Below the pieces are notes generated by a model. It had not been told where the DNA came from and did not search any database. It was given only the letters and a program-made list of their open reading frames with translations. Below are positions 7,247 through 15,573 of a stretch of DNA of 64,000 nt, piece by piece. The stretch comes from an uncultured Bacteroidales bacterium. Lineage in GTDB: Bacteria > Bacteroidota > Bacteroidia > Bacteroidales > Paludibacteraceae. Each line of letters opens with the position of its first letter. Within the stretch, counting starts at the first letter, position 1. The stretch covers positions 93,000 through 156,999 of the forward strand of contig CAMHOY010000004.1 of assembly GCA_946186915.1 (NCBI GenBank). Direction: 5' to 3'. A program made the translations under genes and the position numbers.

Positions 7247-9592
7247 ATGAAAGATAAGAATAGAATTCTTTCGAAAAGATTTTTCTCGGACAATGTAGCG
7301 GAGCTCGTAGTGGAAGCTCCGCTCATTGCGCGTAGCCGTAGAGCCGGCCATTTTGTGATCATCCGTGTGGATGCACAGTCAGAACGTGTTCCGTTGACCA
7401 TTGCCGGCGCGGATGTTGAAAAAGGTACTATCACTCTGGTGGTACAGCGTATCGGTGTTTCCACGCATAAACTGCTGGCTATGGAGCCGGGTGAATGTCT
7501 GCATGACATCGTTGGCCCATTAGGACGGGCAACACGCATCGAGAAGTACGGAACCGTTGTATGCGCTTGCGGCGGAGTGGGTGCTGCCCCGATGTTGCCT
7601 ATCGCTGAGGCTTTAAAGAAAGCCGGCAACAAAGTTATCACTGTGCTGGCGGCGCGTAACAAAGACCTGATCATCCTCAAGGACGAGTTGGCGCAATGGT
7701 CCGACGAGGTGATTGTCATGACGGACGACGGCTCAATGGGTAAGCAAGGCGTTGTGACCGTCGGCGTTGAAGAAGTGATCAACCGCGAGCAAGTGGATAA
7801 ATGTATCGCTATCGGTCCGGCCATCATGATGAAGTTCGTGGCGTTGACCACCGCCAAATACAACATCCCGACAGAGGCCTCGCTGAACACGATCATGGTC
7901 GATGGTACGGGAATGTGCGGTGCATGCCGTGTGACGGTAGGCGGCAAGACCAAGTTCGTCTGCGTGGATGGTCCGGAGTTCGATGCGCATGCCGTCGATT
8001 GGGACGAGATGCTGAGCCGTATGAGAGCCTTCAAGACCGAAGAGGCCGCTGCGATGGAGGAATATAAGACAGGTAAGCCTACCCCGTCCCTCCCTAAAGG
8101 GAAGGAGAAGGCTGTCAGCAATCAGCCCTCAGCAATCTGCTCTGTTCCTCCCTTCGAAGGCAAACCAAAAGACCGTGTAGCCATACCGCGTGTTCAAATG
8201 CCCGAACTGCGTCCTGAAGTGCGCGTGAAGAGTTTGCACGAAGAAGTTAACCAGGGTTTGACTTTCGAGCAGGCTATCACCGAGTCCCATCGTTGCCTCA
8301 ACTGCCCCAAACCTACTTGTGTGCAGGGCTGTCCGGTGAATATCAATATTCCGGGTTTCATCAAGACGCTTGAGAAAGGTGACATCCTCGGTGCGGCAGC
8401 AATTATCAAAGAGAGTTCGTCTCTGCCGGCAGTGTGCGGTCGTGTATGCCCGCAAGAGAAACAATGCGAGAGTCAGTGTATCCATCTCAAGATGGGTCAT
8501 CCGGCAGTAGCCATCGGTTACCTCGAGCGTTTCTGCGCAGACTATGCGAATGCGCAAGCGCAGTTAAACGTGCCGGAGGCACAGATAAACGCTCCGAAGG
8601 AGCAGTTAAACGCGGCTAAGCCGCAGTGTAAGATCGCGGTCGTCGGAAGTGGTCCTGCGGGCCTGACCTTTTCCGGTGACGCTGCAAAGTACGGCTATGA
8701 AGTACATGTGTTCGAGGCGCTGCATGAGATAGGCGGTGTACTCAAATACGGCATCCCCGAGTTCCGTCTGCCGAACAGCATCGTGGACACGGAGATAGAC
8801 GGCTTGCGTGCACTCGGTGTGCAGTTCCATGCCGACACGATCATCGGAAAGACCATCTCCGTCAAAGAACTCGAAGAGCAAGGCTTCAAGGGCATCTTCG
8901 TGGGTTCGGGAGCCGGACTGCCGCGCTTCATGAATATACCGGGCGAGAACCTGAATGGCGTGATGAGTTGCAACGAATACCTCACTCGCGTCAACCTCAT
9001 GGACGCTTCTAATCCTGCAACCGACACTCCGCTGCTGTACGGCAAGAACGTAGCCGTCATCGGTGGCGGTAACACCGCGATGGATGCAGTTCGTACTGCC
9101 AAACGTCTGGGGGCAGAGCACGCGATGATCATCTATCGTCGTTCGGAAGAAGAGATGCCGGCGCGTATCGAAGAGGTACATCATGCCAAACAAGAAGGCA
9201 TTGAGTTCATGACGCTGCATAACCCGATTGAGTACCATGCGGATGAGACCGGTCGTGTGAAGGAAGCGGTGCTGCAAGTGATGGAACTCGGTGAACCCGA
9301 TGAGAGCGGACGCCGCAGTCCTGTTCCTGTAGAAGGAAAGACCGTCACCCTTCCGGTGGACCTCGTGATAGTAGCTGTAGGTGTAAGTCCGAATCCGTTG
9401 ATCCCGTCCAGTGTCGAAGGACTGGAGATCAGCAAGAAAGGTACTATCGTGGTGAACGATGGCATGCAGTCGGCTATTCCAACGATCTTCGCCGGTGGCG
9501 ATATCGTTCGCGGAGGAGCCACTGTCATTCTTGCGATGAGTGACGGCCGCAAGGCTGCGGCTGCTATGCATGAGTACTTGGAGAAAGTTTAG
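7247..9592 (+). CDS. Fused NfnA-NfnB type ferredoxin:NADP oxidoreductase / GltD-like protein
   Basis: A 781-residue fusion. Residues 1-275 form an FNR-like FAD/NAD module (CACGGVGAAPMLPIAEAL) with 2Fe-2S ligands in GMCGACRVTVGGKTKFVC, as in NfnA/SudB/PyrK. Residues about 330-435 carry GltD-type 4Fe-4S motifs (CLNCPKPTCVQGCPVN; CGRVCPQEKQCESQC). From about 467, GSGPAGLTFSGDAAKYGYEV binds FAD and IGGGNTAMDAVRTAKRLGA binds NAD(P)H, as in NfnB. The likely job is electron transfer between NADH, NADPH and ferredoxin. The glutamate synthase large subunit is absent nearby. Both linkers contain repeat-derived sequence (8091-8102 and 8551-8625). Confidence 0.9.
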   Translation: MKDKNRILSKRFFSDNVAELVVEAPLIARSRRAGHFVIIRVDAQSERVPLTIAGADVEKGTITLVVQRIGVSTHKLLAMEPGECLHDIVGPLGRATRIEKYGTVVCACGGVGAAPMLPIAEALKKAGNKVITVLAARNKDLIILKDELAQWSDEVIVMTDDGSMGKQGVVTVGVEEVINREQVDKCIAIGPAIMMKFVALTTAKYNIPTEASLNTIMVDGTGMCGACRVTVGGKTKFVCVDGPEFDAHAVDWDEMLSRMRAFKTEEAAAMEEYKTGKPTPSLPKGKEKAVSNQPSAICSVPPFEGKPKDRVAIPRVQMPELRPEVRVKSLHEEVNQGLTFEQAITESHRCLNCPKPTCVQGCPVNINIPGFIKTLEKGDILGAAAIIKESSSLPAVCGRVCPQEKQCESQCIHLKMGHPAVAIGYLERFCADYANAQAQLNVPEAQINAPKEQLNAAKPQCKIAVVGSGPAGLTFSGDAAKYGYEVHVFEALHEIGGVLKYGIPEFRLPNSIVDTEIDGLRALGVQFHADTIIGKTISVKELEEQGFKGIFVGSGAGLPRFMNIPGENLNGVMSCNEYLTRVNLMDASNPATDTPLLYGKNVAVIGGGNTAMDAVRTAKRLGAEHAMIIYRRSEEEMPARIEEVHHAKQEGIEFMTLHNPIEYHADETGRVKEAVLQVMELGEPDESGRRSPVPVEGKTVTLPVDLVIVAVGVSPNPLIPSSVEGLEISKKGTIVVNDGMQSAIPTIFAGGDIVRGGATVILAMSDGRKAAAAMHEYLEKV
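8091..8146. repeat. Palindrome plus direct repeat in the first NfnAB linker
   Basis: TCCCTAAAGGGA (5-bp stem, loop AA) lies within the 15-mer shared with 4892. It is followed by two copies of TCAGCAATC. Both fall in-frame in residues about 280-300, a low-complexity linker between the NfnA-like and NfnB-like parts. Confidence 0.75.
8551..8625. repeat. In-frame hairpin repeat array (21-nt period) in nfnAB
   Basis: Four small hairpins in tandem: TGCGC-AA-GCGCA, GTGCC-GGA-GGCAC, GCTCC-GAA-GGAGC and GCGGC-TAA-GCCGC. They are separated by an AGTTAAAC-like octamer. The stems differ completely in sequence, yet each is a perfect 5-bp pair. The protein shows a heptad-like repeat (AQAQLNV/PEAQINA/PKEQLNA) at residues about 435-460, between the Fe-S region and the FAD domain. 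Confidence 0.85.
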
Positions 9593-9650
9593 AGTTTAGA
9601 GTTTAGTGTTTAGAGAAGTCTTCTAATTGATAGTTGACAATTAGTTGAAA
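9590..9650. repeat. Short direct repeats in the nfnAB-dacB spacer
   Basis: AGAGTTTAGAGTTTAGTGTTTAGAG (7-8-mer units) and then a GTTGACAATTAGTTGAAAAG-like stretch fill the 59-bp spacer. No promoter box is seen. Confidence 0.65.
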
Positions 9651-9651
9651 A

Positions 9652-11043
9652 GTGAAAATCCTTCTTTCGCTTATATTATCGATTAACTTTCTGACGAGCC
9701 ATCCGTTAACCGGACAGGCGAATATGTCCGTGTTGGTGCAGAACCTGAATACGGGCGAGGTGATAGACAGTTATCGCGCAGACAAAGTGGTACCACCGGC
9801 ATCGGTGATGAAGTTACTGACGACCGGTGCTGCATTGGAGATGTTGGGTCCCGGCTATCGTTTTCCTACCGTATTAGAGTACACCGGATCGATAGAGAAC
9901 GGGGTGTTACGCGGTGACTTGTTTATTCACGGCAGTTGTGATCCTTCGCTGGGTTGGAAAGGCCGAACGGCTTTCTTGGACCAATGGGTGAAAGCGGTGC
10001 AGAAAGCCGGAATCAGAAAGATTGAAGGTGCCGTGATAGCCGACATGACGCTTCTGGACGGCGATGCGCAGAACCCCAACTGGCTCTGTGAGGACGCGGG
10101 AAACTATTATGCCCCGGGTATCTTTGGCGTCAATTACTACGGTAACACGATGAATATCGTGCTGCAGAGCGGTGAACCGGGCAGTGTAGCGAGAGTGATC
10201 AAGACCGAGCCGGAAGTAGAAGATATCGTCTTCATCAATCGTATCCGATGTGACAAGATCCAATACGACGGTGCTTTTGTAAGCGGTTTGCCATACAGCC
10301 GCGAGCGCTACCTGACAGGAGCCGTGCCGTCTAACTTGGGTACTTTCGGTGTGAAAGGAGACTTGCCGAACCCCGGATTGCTGTTGGCGCGTCATTTCAC
10401 GGCACGTCTGCGCGAAGCGGGAGTGGCGGTGAAGCGAGATGCCACTTTTGAAGCCGATTATAATCCGTTGTCGCCTCCTCGGACAGAATTGTATGTCCAT
10501 TATTCGGAACCGCTCTCGGAAATCATCAAAGAGACGAATGTCAATAGCAACAATCTGTATGCCGAGTCGCTTTTCCGCCATCTTGGAACACGCTATACCT
10601 TGCCGGGTACGATTCATAACAGTCAGGATCTACTGCGCGACTATTGGCGCCGCCGCGGTGTAGCTATTCAGAATGCGATCATCAAAGACGGCTGCGGTCT
10701 GGCTCCGCAAGATGCGGTGAGTGCACAGACGTTCGTACAAATGCTGACAGTAATGCTTCGCAGTCAGAATGTCGATGCATGGATGGCCTCGCTGCCGGTG
10801 AGCGGACAAAGCGGGACACTCAAGAGTCTTTGTCCGAAGACAGAACTGGAAGGACGTATTCATGCCAAGAGCGGAACGATAGCCGGCACGAAGAATTTCG
10901 CAGGATATATCGACATGCCCAACGGCGATACTTGGGTCTTTGCCATTCTCATCAATTCGGCACCTGGCAAAGCGAAGAATATACAGACGGTAATTCAGCA
11001 ATACCTGTTGGAGTTGGTAAAGAGTGAAAGAGTGAAAGAATGA
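9652..11043 (+). CDS. dacB: D-alanyl-D-alanine carboxypeptidase/endopeptidase (PBP4 family)
   Basis: A periplasmic peptidoglycan peptidase of 463 residues, starting with GTG at 9652. It has an N-terminal signal peptide (KILLSLILSINFLTS). All three serine-peptidase motifs are present: SVMK (S-x-x-K), SNN in TNVNSNNLYAES, and KSGT in HAKSGTIAGTKNFAG. The length and the long insert between SxxK and SNN match class C PBP4 enzymes. Its stop codon overlaps the birA ATG (ATGA), and an 8-bp microsatellite with three GARTGAAA units spans that junction. Confidence 0.93.
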   Translation: MKILLSLILSINFLTSHPLTGQANMSVLVQNLNTGEVIDSYRADKVVPPASVMKLLTTGAALEMLGPGYRFPTVLEYTGSIENGVLRGDLFIHGSCDPSLGWKGRTAFLDQWVKAVQKAGIRKIEGAVIADMTLLDGDAQNPNWLCEDAGNYYAPGIFGVNYYGNTMNIVLQSGEPGSVARVIKTEPEVEDIVFINRIRCDKIQYDGAFVSGLPYSRERYLTGAVPSNLGTFGVKGDLPNPGLLLARHFTARLREAGVAVKRDATFEADYNPLSPPRTELYVHYSEPLSEIIKETNVNSNNLYAESLFRHLGTRYTLPGTIHNSQDLLRDYWRRRGVAIQNAIIKDGCGLAPQDAVSAQTFVQMLTVMLRSQNVDAWMASLPVSGQSGTLKSLCPKTELEGRIHAKSGTIAGTKNFAGYIDMPNGDTWVFAILINSAPGKAKNIQTVIQQYLLELVKSERVKE

Positions 11044-11045
11044 AA
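11022..11045. repeat. 8-bp microsatellite across the dacB stop / birA start
   Basis: GAGTGAAA, GAGTGAAA, GAATGAAA, coding in both frames. The same two unit types make the array at the right edge of the window (63912-63999, opposite orientation). Confidence 0.8.
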
Positions 11046-11753
11046 GTTGAACGGACAGAGAGCACCAACACCCTGCTCAAAGACCTGATCGCCAGTGGTC
11101 AACAGCCTGCGTTTATCTATGCGGATTACCAGACGGCAGGGCGCGGCCAGACTGGAAACGGATGGGAGAGTGAAGAGGGAAAGAACCTGTTGTGCTCGAT
11201 AGTGTTGCCGCCGAGGCAGAACCTCTTTGAGTTGAATGTGGTTGTTGCCGTCGCTGTGCGGCGTTTGTTAGGCGAGGGGTTTACCATCAAGTGGCCGAAC
11301 GATATCTATTGGGGCGATAAGAAAATAGCCGGGATACTGATAGAGAACGCTATCATCGGGAATGAACTCCGGTACTCGATTGCAGGGATAGGACTGAATG
11401 TGAACCAGACGGAATGGAGAAGCGATGCCCCGAATCCTGTTTCGTTAAAGCAGCTGACAGGCAAGACGTACTCCATCGACGAGATGATGCAAGGATTGTA
11501 CGCCGAAGTGCAAAAGGCATTGCAGGAGGAAGTATGGGAGGAGTATAAAACGCATTTATACAGAAGAGAAGGGTTCTGGCCTTTCGTAGAAAGAGCAGTG
11601 AGTGTCGCGCCGACGATGAATGCCGGAAAAGGAATAGAGGGCGTGTTCATGGCGCAAATCCAAGATGTCTTGCCGACAGGCGAGATCGTGTTAAGAGACG
11701 AAAACAACAAAGAACGAATATATCATTTTAAACAAATACGATACGTATTATAA
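11040..11753 (+). CDS. birA: Biotin--[acetyl-CoA carboxylase] ligase
   Basis: Attaches biotin to the carrier protein of biotin-dependent carboxylases. It has 237 residues, with no N-terminal DNA-binding domain (monofunctional type). The biotinyl-AMP loop GRGQTGNGWESEEGKNLLCS and IKWPNDIYWGDKKIAGILIE are diagnostic. The C-terminal part ends in a small SH3-like domain (GEIVLRDENNKERIYHF). It overlaps the end of dacB by 4 nt, so the two are probably translationally coupled. Confidence 0.94.
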   Translation: MKVERTESTNTLLKDLIASGQQPAFIYADYQTAGRGQTGNGWESEEGKNLLCSIVLPPRQNLFELNVVVAVAVRRLLGEGFTIKWPNDIYWGDKKIAGILIENAIIGNELRYSIAGIGLNVNQTEWRSDAPNPVSLKQLTGKTYSIDEMMQGLYAEVQKALQEEVWEEYKTHLYRREGFWPFVERAVSVAPTMNAGKGIEGVFMAQIQDVLPTGEIVLRDENNKERIYHFKQIRYVL

Positions 11754-11779
11754 TTTGTAATTTTAAATTTACTATCTAT

Positions 11780-12913
11780 ATGCAGACAATTATCATTACC
11801 GGCGGTGCCGGATTTATCGGAAGTCATGTGGTACGGTTGTTTGTGAACAAGTATCCGGACTATCGTATCATCAATCTGGATAAGTTGACGTACGCAGGTA
11901 ACCTGGCAAACCTGAAGGATATCGAAGACAAGCCGAACTACCGCTTTGTGCGCGCGGACATATGCGACTTTGACACGATTTATGCATTGATGCAAGAGGA
12001 ACATGTGACGGGTGTGATTCACTTGGCAGCAGAGAGTCATGTGGACCGCTCCATCAAAGATCCGTTCACTTTCGCGCGAACCAACGTGATGGGTACATTG
12101 TCGATGTTGCAGGCTGCAAAATTGTACTGGGAGAGCCTGCCGGAGAAATACGAAGGCAAGCGCTTCTATCATATATCCACCGATGAAGTGTACGGTGCCT
12201 TGGAGATGACTCATCCTGAAGGCATCGAACCGCCTTTCACCACCAAGGCCTCGTCCGGGGAACACCATCTTGCTTATGGTGAAGACTTTTTCTATGAGAC
12301 GACGAAATACAATCCTCATTCGCCCTATTCGGCATCGAAAGCATCGAGTGATCATTTCGTGCGTGCGTTTCATGATACCTACGGTATGCCGACGATCGTG
12401 ACGAACTGCTCGAACAACTACGGACCGTACCAGTTCCCAGAGAAACTCATTCCGTTGTTCATCAATAATATCCGTCATCGCAAACCACTTCCGGTGTACG
12501 GCAAGGGTGAGAACGTACGTGATTGGTTGTTCGTGGAGGATCACGCGCGCGCGATCGATATTATATATCATAAAGGAGTGATTGCCGAGACATACAACAT
12601 CGGCGGTTTCAATGAATGGAAGAATATCGATATCATCAAGACGGTGATCAAGACTGTTGACCGATTGTTAGGCCGTCCGGAAGGTGCGGACCTGGACCTC
12701 ATTACCTATGTCACCGATCGCGCAGGACACGACATGCGCTATGCGATTGACTCCACGAAGTTACAGCGCGAACTTGGTTGGGAACCTTCGCTCCAATTCG
12801 AAGAAGGCATCGAGCGCACCGTACGCTGGTATCTCGACAATCAGGAGTGGCTCGATAATATCACCTCCGGTGAGTACGAGAAATACTACGAAGACATGTA
12901 TAAAAACCGCTGA
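11780..12913 (+). CDS. rfbB: dTDP-glucose 4,6-dehydratase
   Basis: Second step of dTDP-L-rhamnose synthesis. It has 377 residues and is an extended SDR enzyme: GGAGFIGSHV binds NAD, HLAAESHVDRSI and STDEVYGAL hold catalytic residues, and YSASKASSDH gives the Tyr-x3-Lys pair. NCSNNYGPYQFPEKLIP is typical of RmlB. It begins 26 bp after birA and is likely read with it. rfbC and rfbD are 45 kb away on the other strand, and rfbA is not in the window. Confidence 0.95.
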   Translation: MQTIIITGGAGFIGSHVVRLFVNKYPDYRIINLDKLTYAGNLANLKDIEDKPNYRFVRADICDFDTIYALMQEEHVTGVIHLAAESHVDRSIKDPFTFARTNVMGTLSMLQAAKLYWESLPEKYEGKRFYHISTDEVYGALEMTHPEGIEPPFTTKASSGEHHLAYGEDFFYETTKYNPHSPYSASKASSDHFVRAFHDTYGMPTIVTNCSNNYGPYQFPEKLIPLFINNIRHRKPLPVYGKGENVRDWLFVEDHARAIDIIYHKGVIAETYNIGGFNEWKNIDIIKTVIKTVDRLLGRPEGADLDLITYVTDRAGHDMRYAIDSTKLQRELGWEPSLQFEEGIERTVRWYLDNQEWLDNITSGEYEKYYEDMYKNR

Positions 12914-12925
12914 TTATAATATCCG

Positions 12926-12965
12926 GCGAATCAGAATCCGAATGCCTAAATGGCAGGCGATTCGC
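12926..12965. terminator. Candidate intergenic hairpin between converging rfbB and AraC gene
   Basis: GCGAATC (12926) pairs with GATTCGC (12959), and inside it TGCC-TAAA-T-GGCA forms a second stem. There is no clear T-run, so a role as terminator is uncertain. Confidence 0.4.
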
Positions 12966-12978
12966 AGCGCCAACTATC

Positions 12979-13824
12979 TCATCCGTTCCGATAAGCCTTA
13001 GGCGTGACACCTACGTGGCTCTTGAAGAATCGGTTGAAGAAGGCTACGTTGTCAAATCCCAAACTCAAAGCTATCTCTTTGATCTGCTGATTCGTTATCT
13101 TCAATTGCGACTTGGCGTCGGTGATGATGGCCTCAACGATAATATCTCCAGCTGTGCGGTCGCCGACAGACTTGATGGTGGAGCAGAGGTGGGGTAAAGT
13201 GAGACGCAGTGCATCGGCGTATTGGCTCACGTGATGCCATTCATGGTAATGTTGCAGTACGAGTTGGCAATAATCCTGGTATATCTCCGTCTTGCGGTCC
13301 ATCGGTTTGACGAGATACTCGTCTTGCTCATGCGCATACTTCGCGTAACTTGTCTGCAGCAGATTGAATATATGCACCATCTTCTCGGAGTCAAGCATGG
13401 TGGGCTCGGCATTCAGTGCCGCAACAATCGTATCATACATGGAGCATAGCACTTGGGCATGGTTCTCACTGATACTCAGTTTGGGAGAGTGCAGTTGAAG
13501 TGCTGAAAGCGACATGCGGTTGTTGATGGTATATTTCTCGAGGAACTTGCTTCCGAAAACAATCCAGTAAACCAGCGCATCGTCTGAGAACTCACGGATC
13601 AGCAAGAAACTGCCCGGCTCAAGGAGCAGTACATCGTTTGCTTTGAAATCGTATTCGGTAACATTAATCGTTGCATGCGCTGTTCCGCGAACGAGCAACG
13701 CATATACGCCGCACGTGATCTTACACGGATAACGACCATACTCATTCATCAGTTTACCACTGGCATCACCGATCATATAATCGCCGTACGGGCAGTCAAC
13801 AATAGGGATATTATTCTCTTTCAT
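12979..13824 (-). CDS. AraC-family transcriptional regulator
   Basis: A 281-residue DNA-binding regulator. The C-terminal 100 residues match the AraC double helix-turn-helix: DIIVEAIITDAKSQLKITNQQIKEIALSLGF, then DNVAFFNRFFKSHVGVTPKAYR. The N-terminal part (TINVTEYDFKANDVLLLEPGSF) looks like a cupin sensing domain. ATG 13824 was chosen over the ORF-track start because the promoter -7 box lies at 13851-13858. It is divergent from the PorE-like gene with a 146-bp shared region holding both promoters. The ligand and targets are unknown. Confidence 0.9.
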   Translation of the reverse strand: MKENNIPIVDCPYGDYMIGDASGKLMNEYGRYPCKITCGVYALLVRGTAHATINVTEYDFKANDVLLLEPGSFLLIREFSDDALVYWIVFGSKFLEKYTINNRMSLSALQLHSPKLSISENHAQVLCSMYDTIVAALNAEPTMLDSEKMVHIFNLLQTSYAKYAHEQDEYLVKPMDRKTEIYQDYCQLVLQHYHEWHHVSQYADALRLTLPHLCSTIKSVGDRTAGDIIVEAIITDAKSQLKITNQQIKEIALSLGFDNVAFFNRFFKSHVGVTPKAYRNG

Positions 13825-13850
13825 CTTAATAAAAGTATCAAAATCGCTTG

Positions 13851-13881
13851 CAAAGATAGTACTTTTTTTTGAACTATGCAA
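13851..13881 (-). promoter_or_regulatory. Bacteroidota-type promoter for the AraC-family gene
   Basis: On the minus strand TTGCATAGTTC, with 20 bp between TTG and TATCTTTG. It is arranged back to back with the promoter at 13919. Confidence 0.7.
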
Positions 13882-13918
13882 ATAAATCGTGTGTTTTTCA
13901 TAAAAAAGACAGCAGTAC

Positions 13919-13949
13919 TTGCATATATGCAAATTTTATTGTAATTTTG
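13919..13949 (+). promoter_or_regulatory. Bacteroidota-type promoter for the PorE-like gene
   Basis: TTGCATATATGC, with 20 bp between TTG and TAATTTTG. The ATG at 13971 is 21 nt past the -7 box. Confidence 0.75.
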
Positions 13950-13970
13950 CACCGCAAAATTCAGTTACAT

Positions 13971-15569
13971 ATGAGACGTGTTATAAGTTTGTGTATTTTT
14001 TTGCCAATGGCTTTCGGTGCATGGGGGCAAGTCAAGTTACCGCAAGTGCGGTCGTTGGAGAGTCAGGGCTGGCAAGTGCAGCACTCCGTGATGAGTTGGG
14101 ATTCTCTGAGCATCTATTTTTCCGCTAGAGGTCCGCAGGATCACAGTTATGAACTTTATATGCTGCGTGCCGAGGGTTTCCGGTGGGGTAGTCCTGAGCG
14201 TATTGTGGCGCTATGTACGGATGCAGATGAGTGCTGGCCAACGATTAGCAGTGATGAAGGGATGATACTTTACGTGGTGGAAAATCATATCTGGCGGGCA
14301 TGGTATCGCGGCGGCCAATGGACGGAGGCAGCGCCAATCATTATCACCAACGGGCATGATAACAAACCCCAACTGCTGGAGGATAACCATACGTTGCTTT
14401 TCGAGCGTCAAGAGGAGACCAAGAAAGGGAATGGACCTTGGCAATCTTGTACCGCTACTATGATAGATGATCACAACTGGACCTTTCCTCAGGTCTATAC
14501 CGAACGTCCTCAGGCAAGCCCCATTTTGGCTTTAAGCGGAACGATTATTGATGCGAAGAGCGGACGACCGTTATCGAAGGGTCGTGTGATGGTATATGAT
14601 GCCGTGAATGAGCAATTGAAGCAGACAGCACGCGTCCATCCGGCAACAGGACGTTGGCGTGTTGCCTTGGCAGCCAAACAGCAATATCGCATCGCGCTGA
14701 CTGCAGAAGGGTATTCATATCATTATATAGATGTACGTACGGACGCGCTCAGCGCGCGCGAAGAACGCGGAGTAGGAGAAATCACATTGAATAATAAGTT
14801 GGCACTGACGATTAACACGTACGATGCCGAGACACAGGATGTTCTCGCTTCCAAGAAGAGTGTGTTGCCGCTTCGCAAGATGCATGAGGTGGCGTTGGAG
14901 CATCCGGGCTATGCTGATACATCGTTGATGGTGAACACCCTTCGACCGACTGTTTTTACAGAGACGGAGTTGGATATACCCCTGCATCCGAAAAAAAGCC
15001 TGCATCATTTTCGTGTGTCCAATAGGCAAGATAATACACCTGTGCCGGAGGCGACGTTGCGATTGAACGGTCAGGAGACGACCTTAGATACAGCGTTGCG
15101 TATAGGTCGAGAGGCATCGCTGCAAGTATCTGCCCCCGGCTATCTTTTCTTCGACACATTGATTCACACAGGCAATGACACTCAGGAACGCATGGTTGAG
15201 GTAGGGTTGCAACCCTTGCAAAAAGACCTGGTGTTGCAGTTACGCAATATTCAATTTGAATACGCATCCTATGAATTGACAGAGAGTTCCAACACTGCTT
15301 TGGAAGCCTTGGCGCAATTGATGTTCATCAATCCCACACTCCGTATAGAACTCTCGGCTCATACCGACGATCAAGGTTCTGACCGTTATAACGATCGTTT
15401 GTCCACTTTGCGCGGGGAAGCGGTGACCAATTGGCTTGTTCAACGCGGCATAGATGGCCAACGAATGGAAGCTAAGGGATATGGTAAGCGTAAGCCATTG
15501 GTGCCTAATGATAGTGATGAGAACAGGGCATTGAACAGGCGAGTAGAGATTAAAGTGATTGAATTCTAA
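13971..15569 (+). CDS. PorE-like OmpA-family outer-membrane protein
   Basis: A 532-residue exported protein with signal peptide RVISLCIFLPMAFGAWGQ. Residues about 30-180 look like a TolB/WD40-type PD40 propeller (DADECWPTISSDEGMILYV). From about 186 there is a carboxypeptidase-regulatory-like fold (LSGTIIDAKSGRPLSKGRV). From 423 an OmpA peptidoglycan-binding domain follows (IELSAHTDDQGSDRYNDRLS, GYGKRKPL). This order is that of PorE, a type IX secretion accessory protein, but the TPR repeats of PorE are missing. The next gene starts 4 bp after its stop. A general cell-wall anchor role is the alternative. Confidence 0.82.
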   Translation: MRRVISLCIFLPMAFGAWGQVKLPQVRSLESQGWQVQHSVMSWDSLSIYFSARGPQDHSYELYMLRAEGFRWGSPERIVALCTDADECWPTISSDEGMILYVVENHIWRAWYRGGQWTEAAPIIITNGHDNKPQLLEDNHTLLFERQEETKKGNGPWQSCTATMIDDHNWTFPQVYTERPQASPILALSGTIIDAKSGRPLSKGRVMVYDAVNEQLKQTARVHPATGRWRVALAAKQQYRIALTAEGYSYHYIDVRTDALSAREERGVGEITLNNKLALTINTYDAETQDVLASKKSVLPLRKMHEVALEHPGYADTSLMVNTLRPTVFTETELDIPLHPKKSLHHFRVSNRQDNTPVPEATLRLNGQETTLDTALRIGREASLQVSAPGYLFFDTLIHTGNDTQERMVEVGLQPLQKDLVLQLRNIQFEYASYELTESSNTALEALAQLMFINPTLRIELSAHTDDQGSDRYNDRLSTLRGEAVTNWLVQRGIDGQRMEAKGYGKRKPLVPNDSDENRALNRRVEIKVIEF

Positions 15570-15573
15570 GCTT

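Noticed and set aside
8606-9571. 321-residue minus-strand ORF
   Set aside because: Shadow of the nfnAB fusion gene; His/Arg-rich and without recognisable domains.
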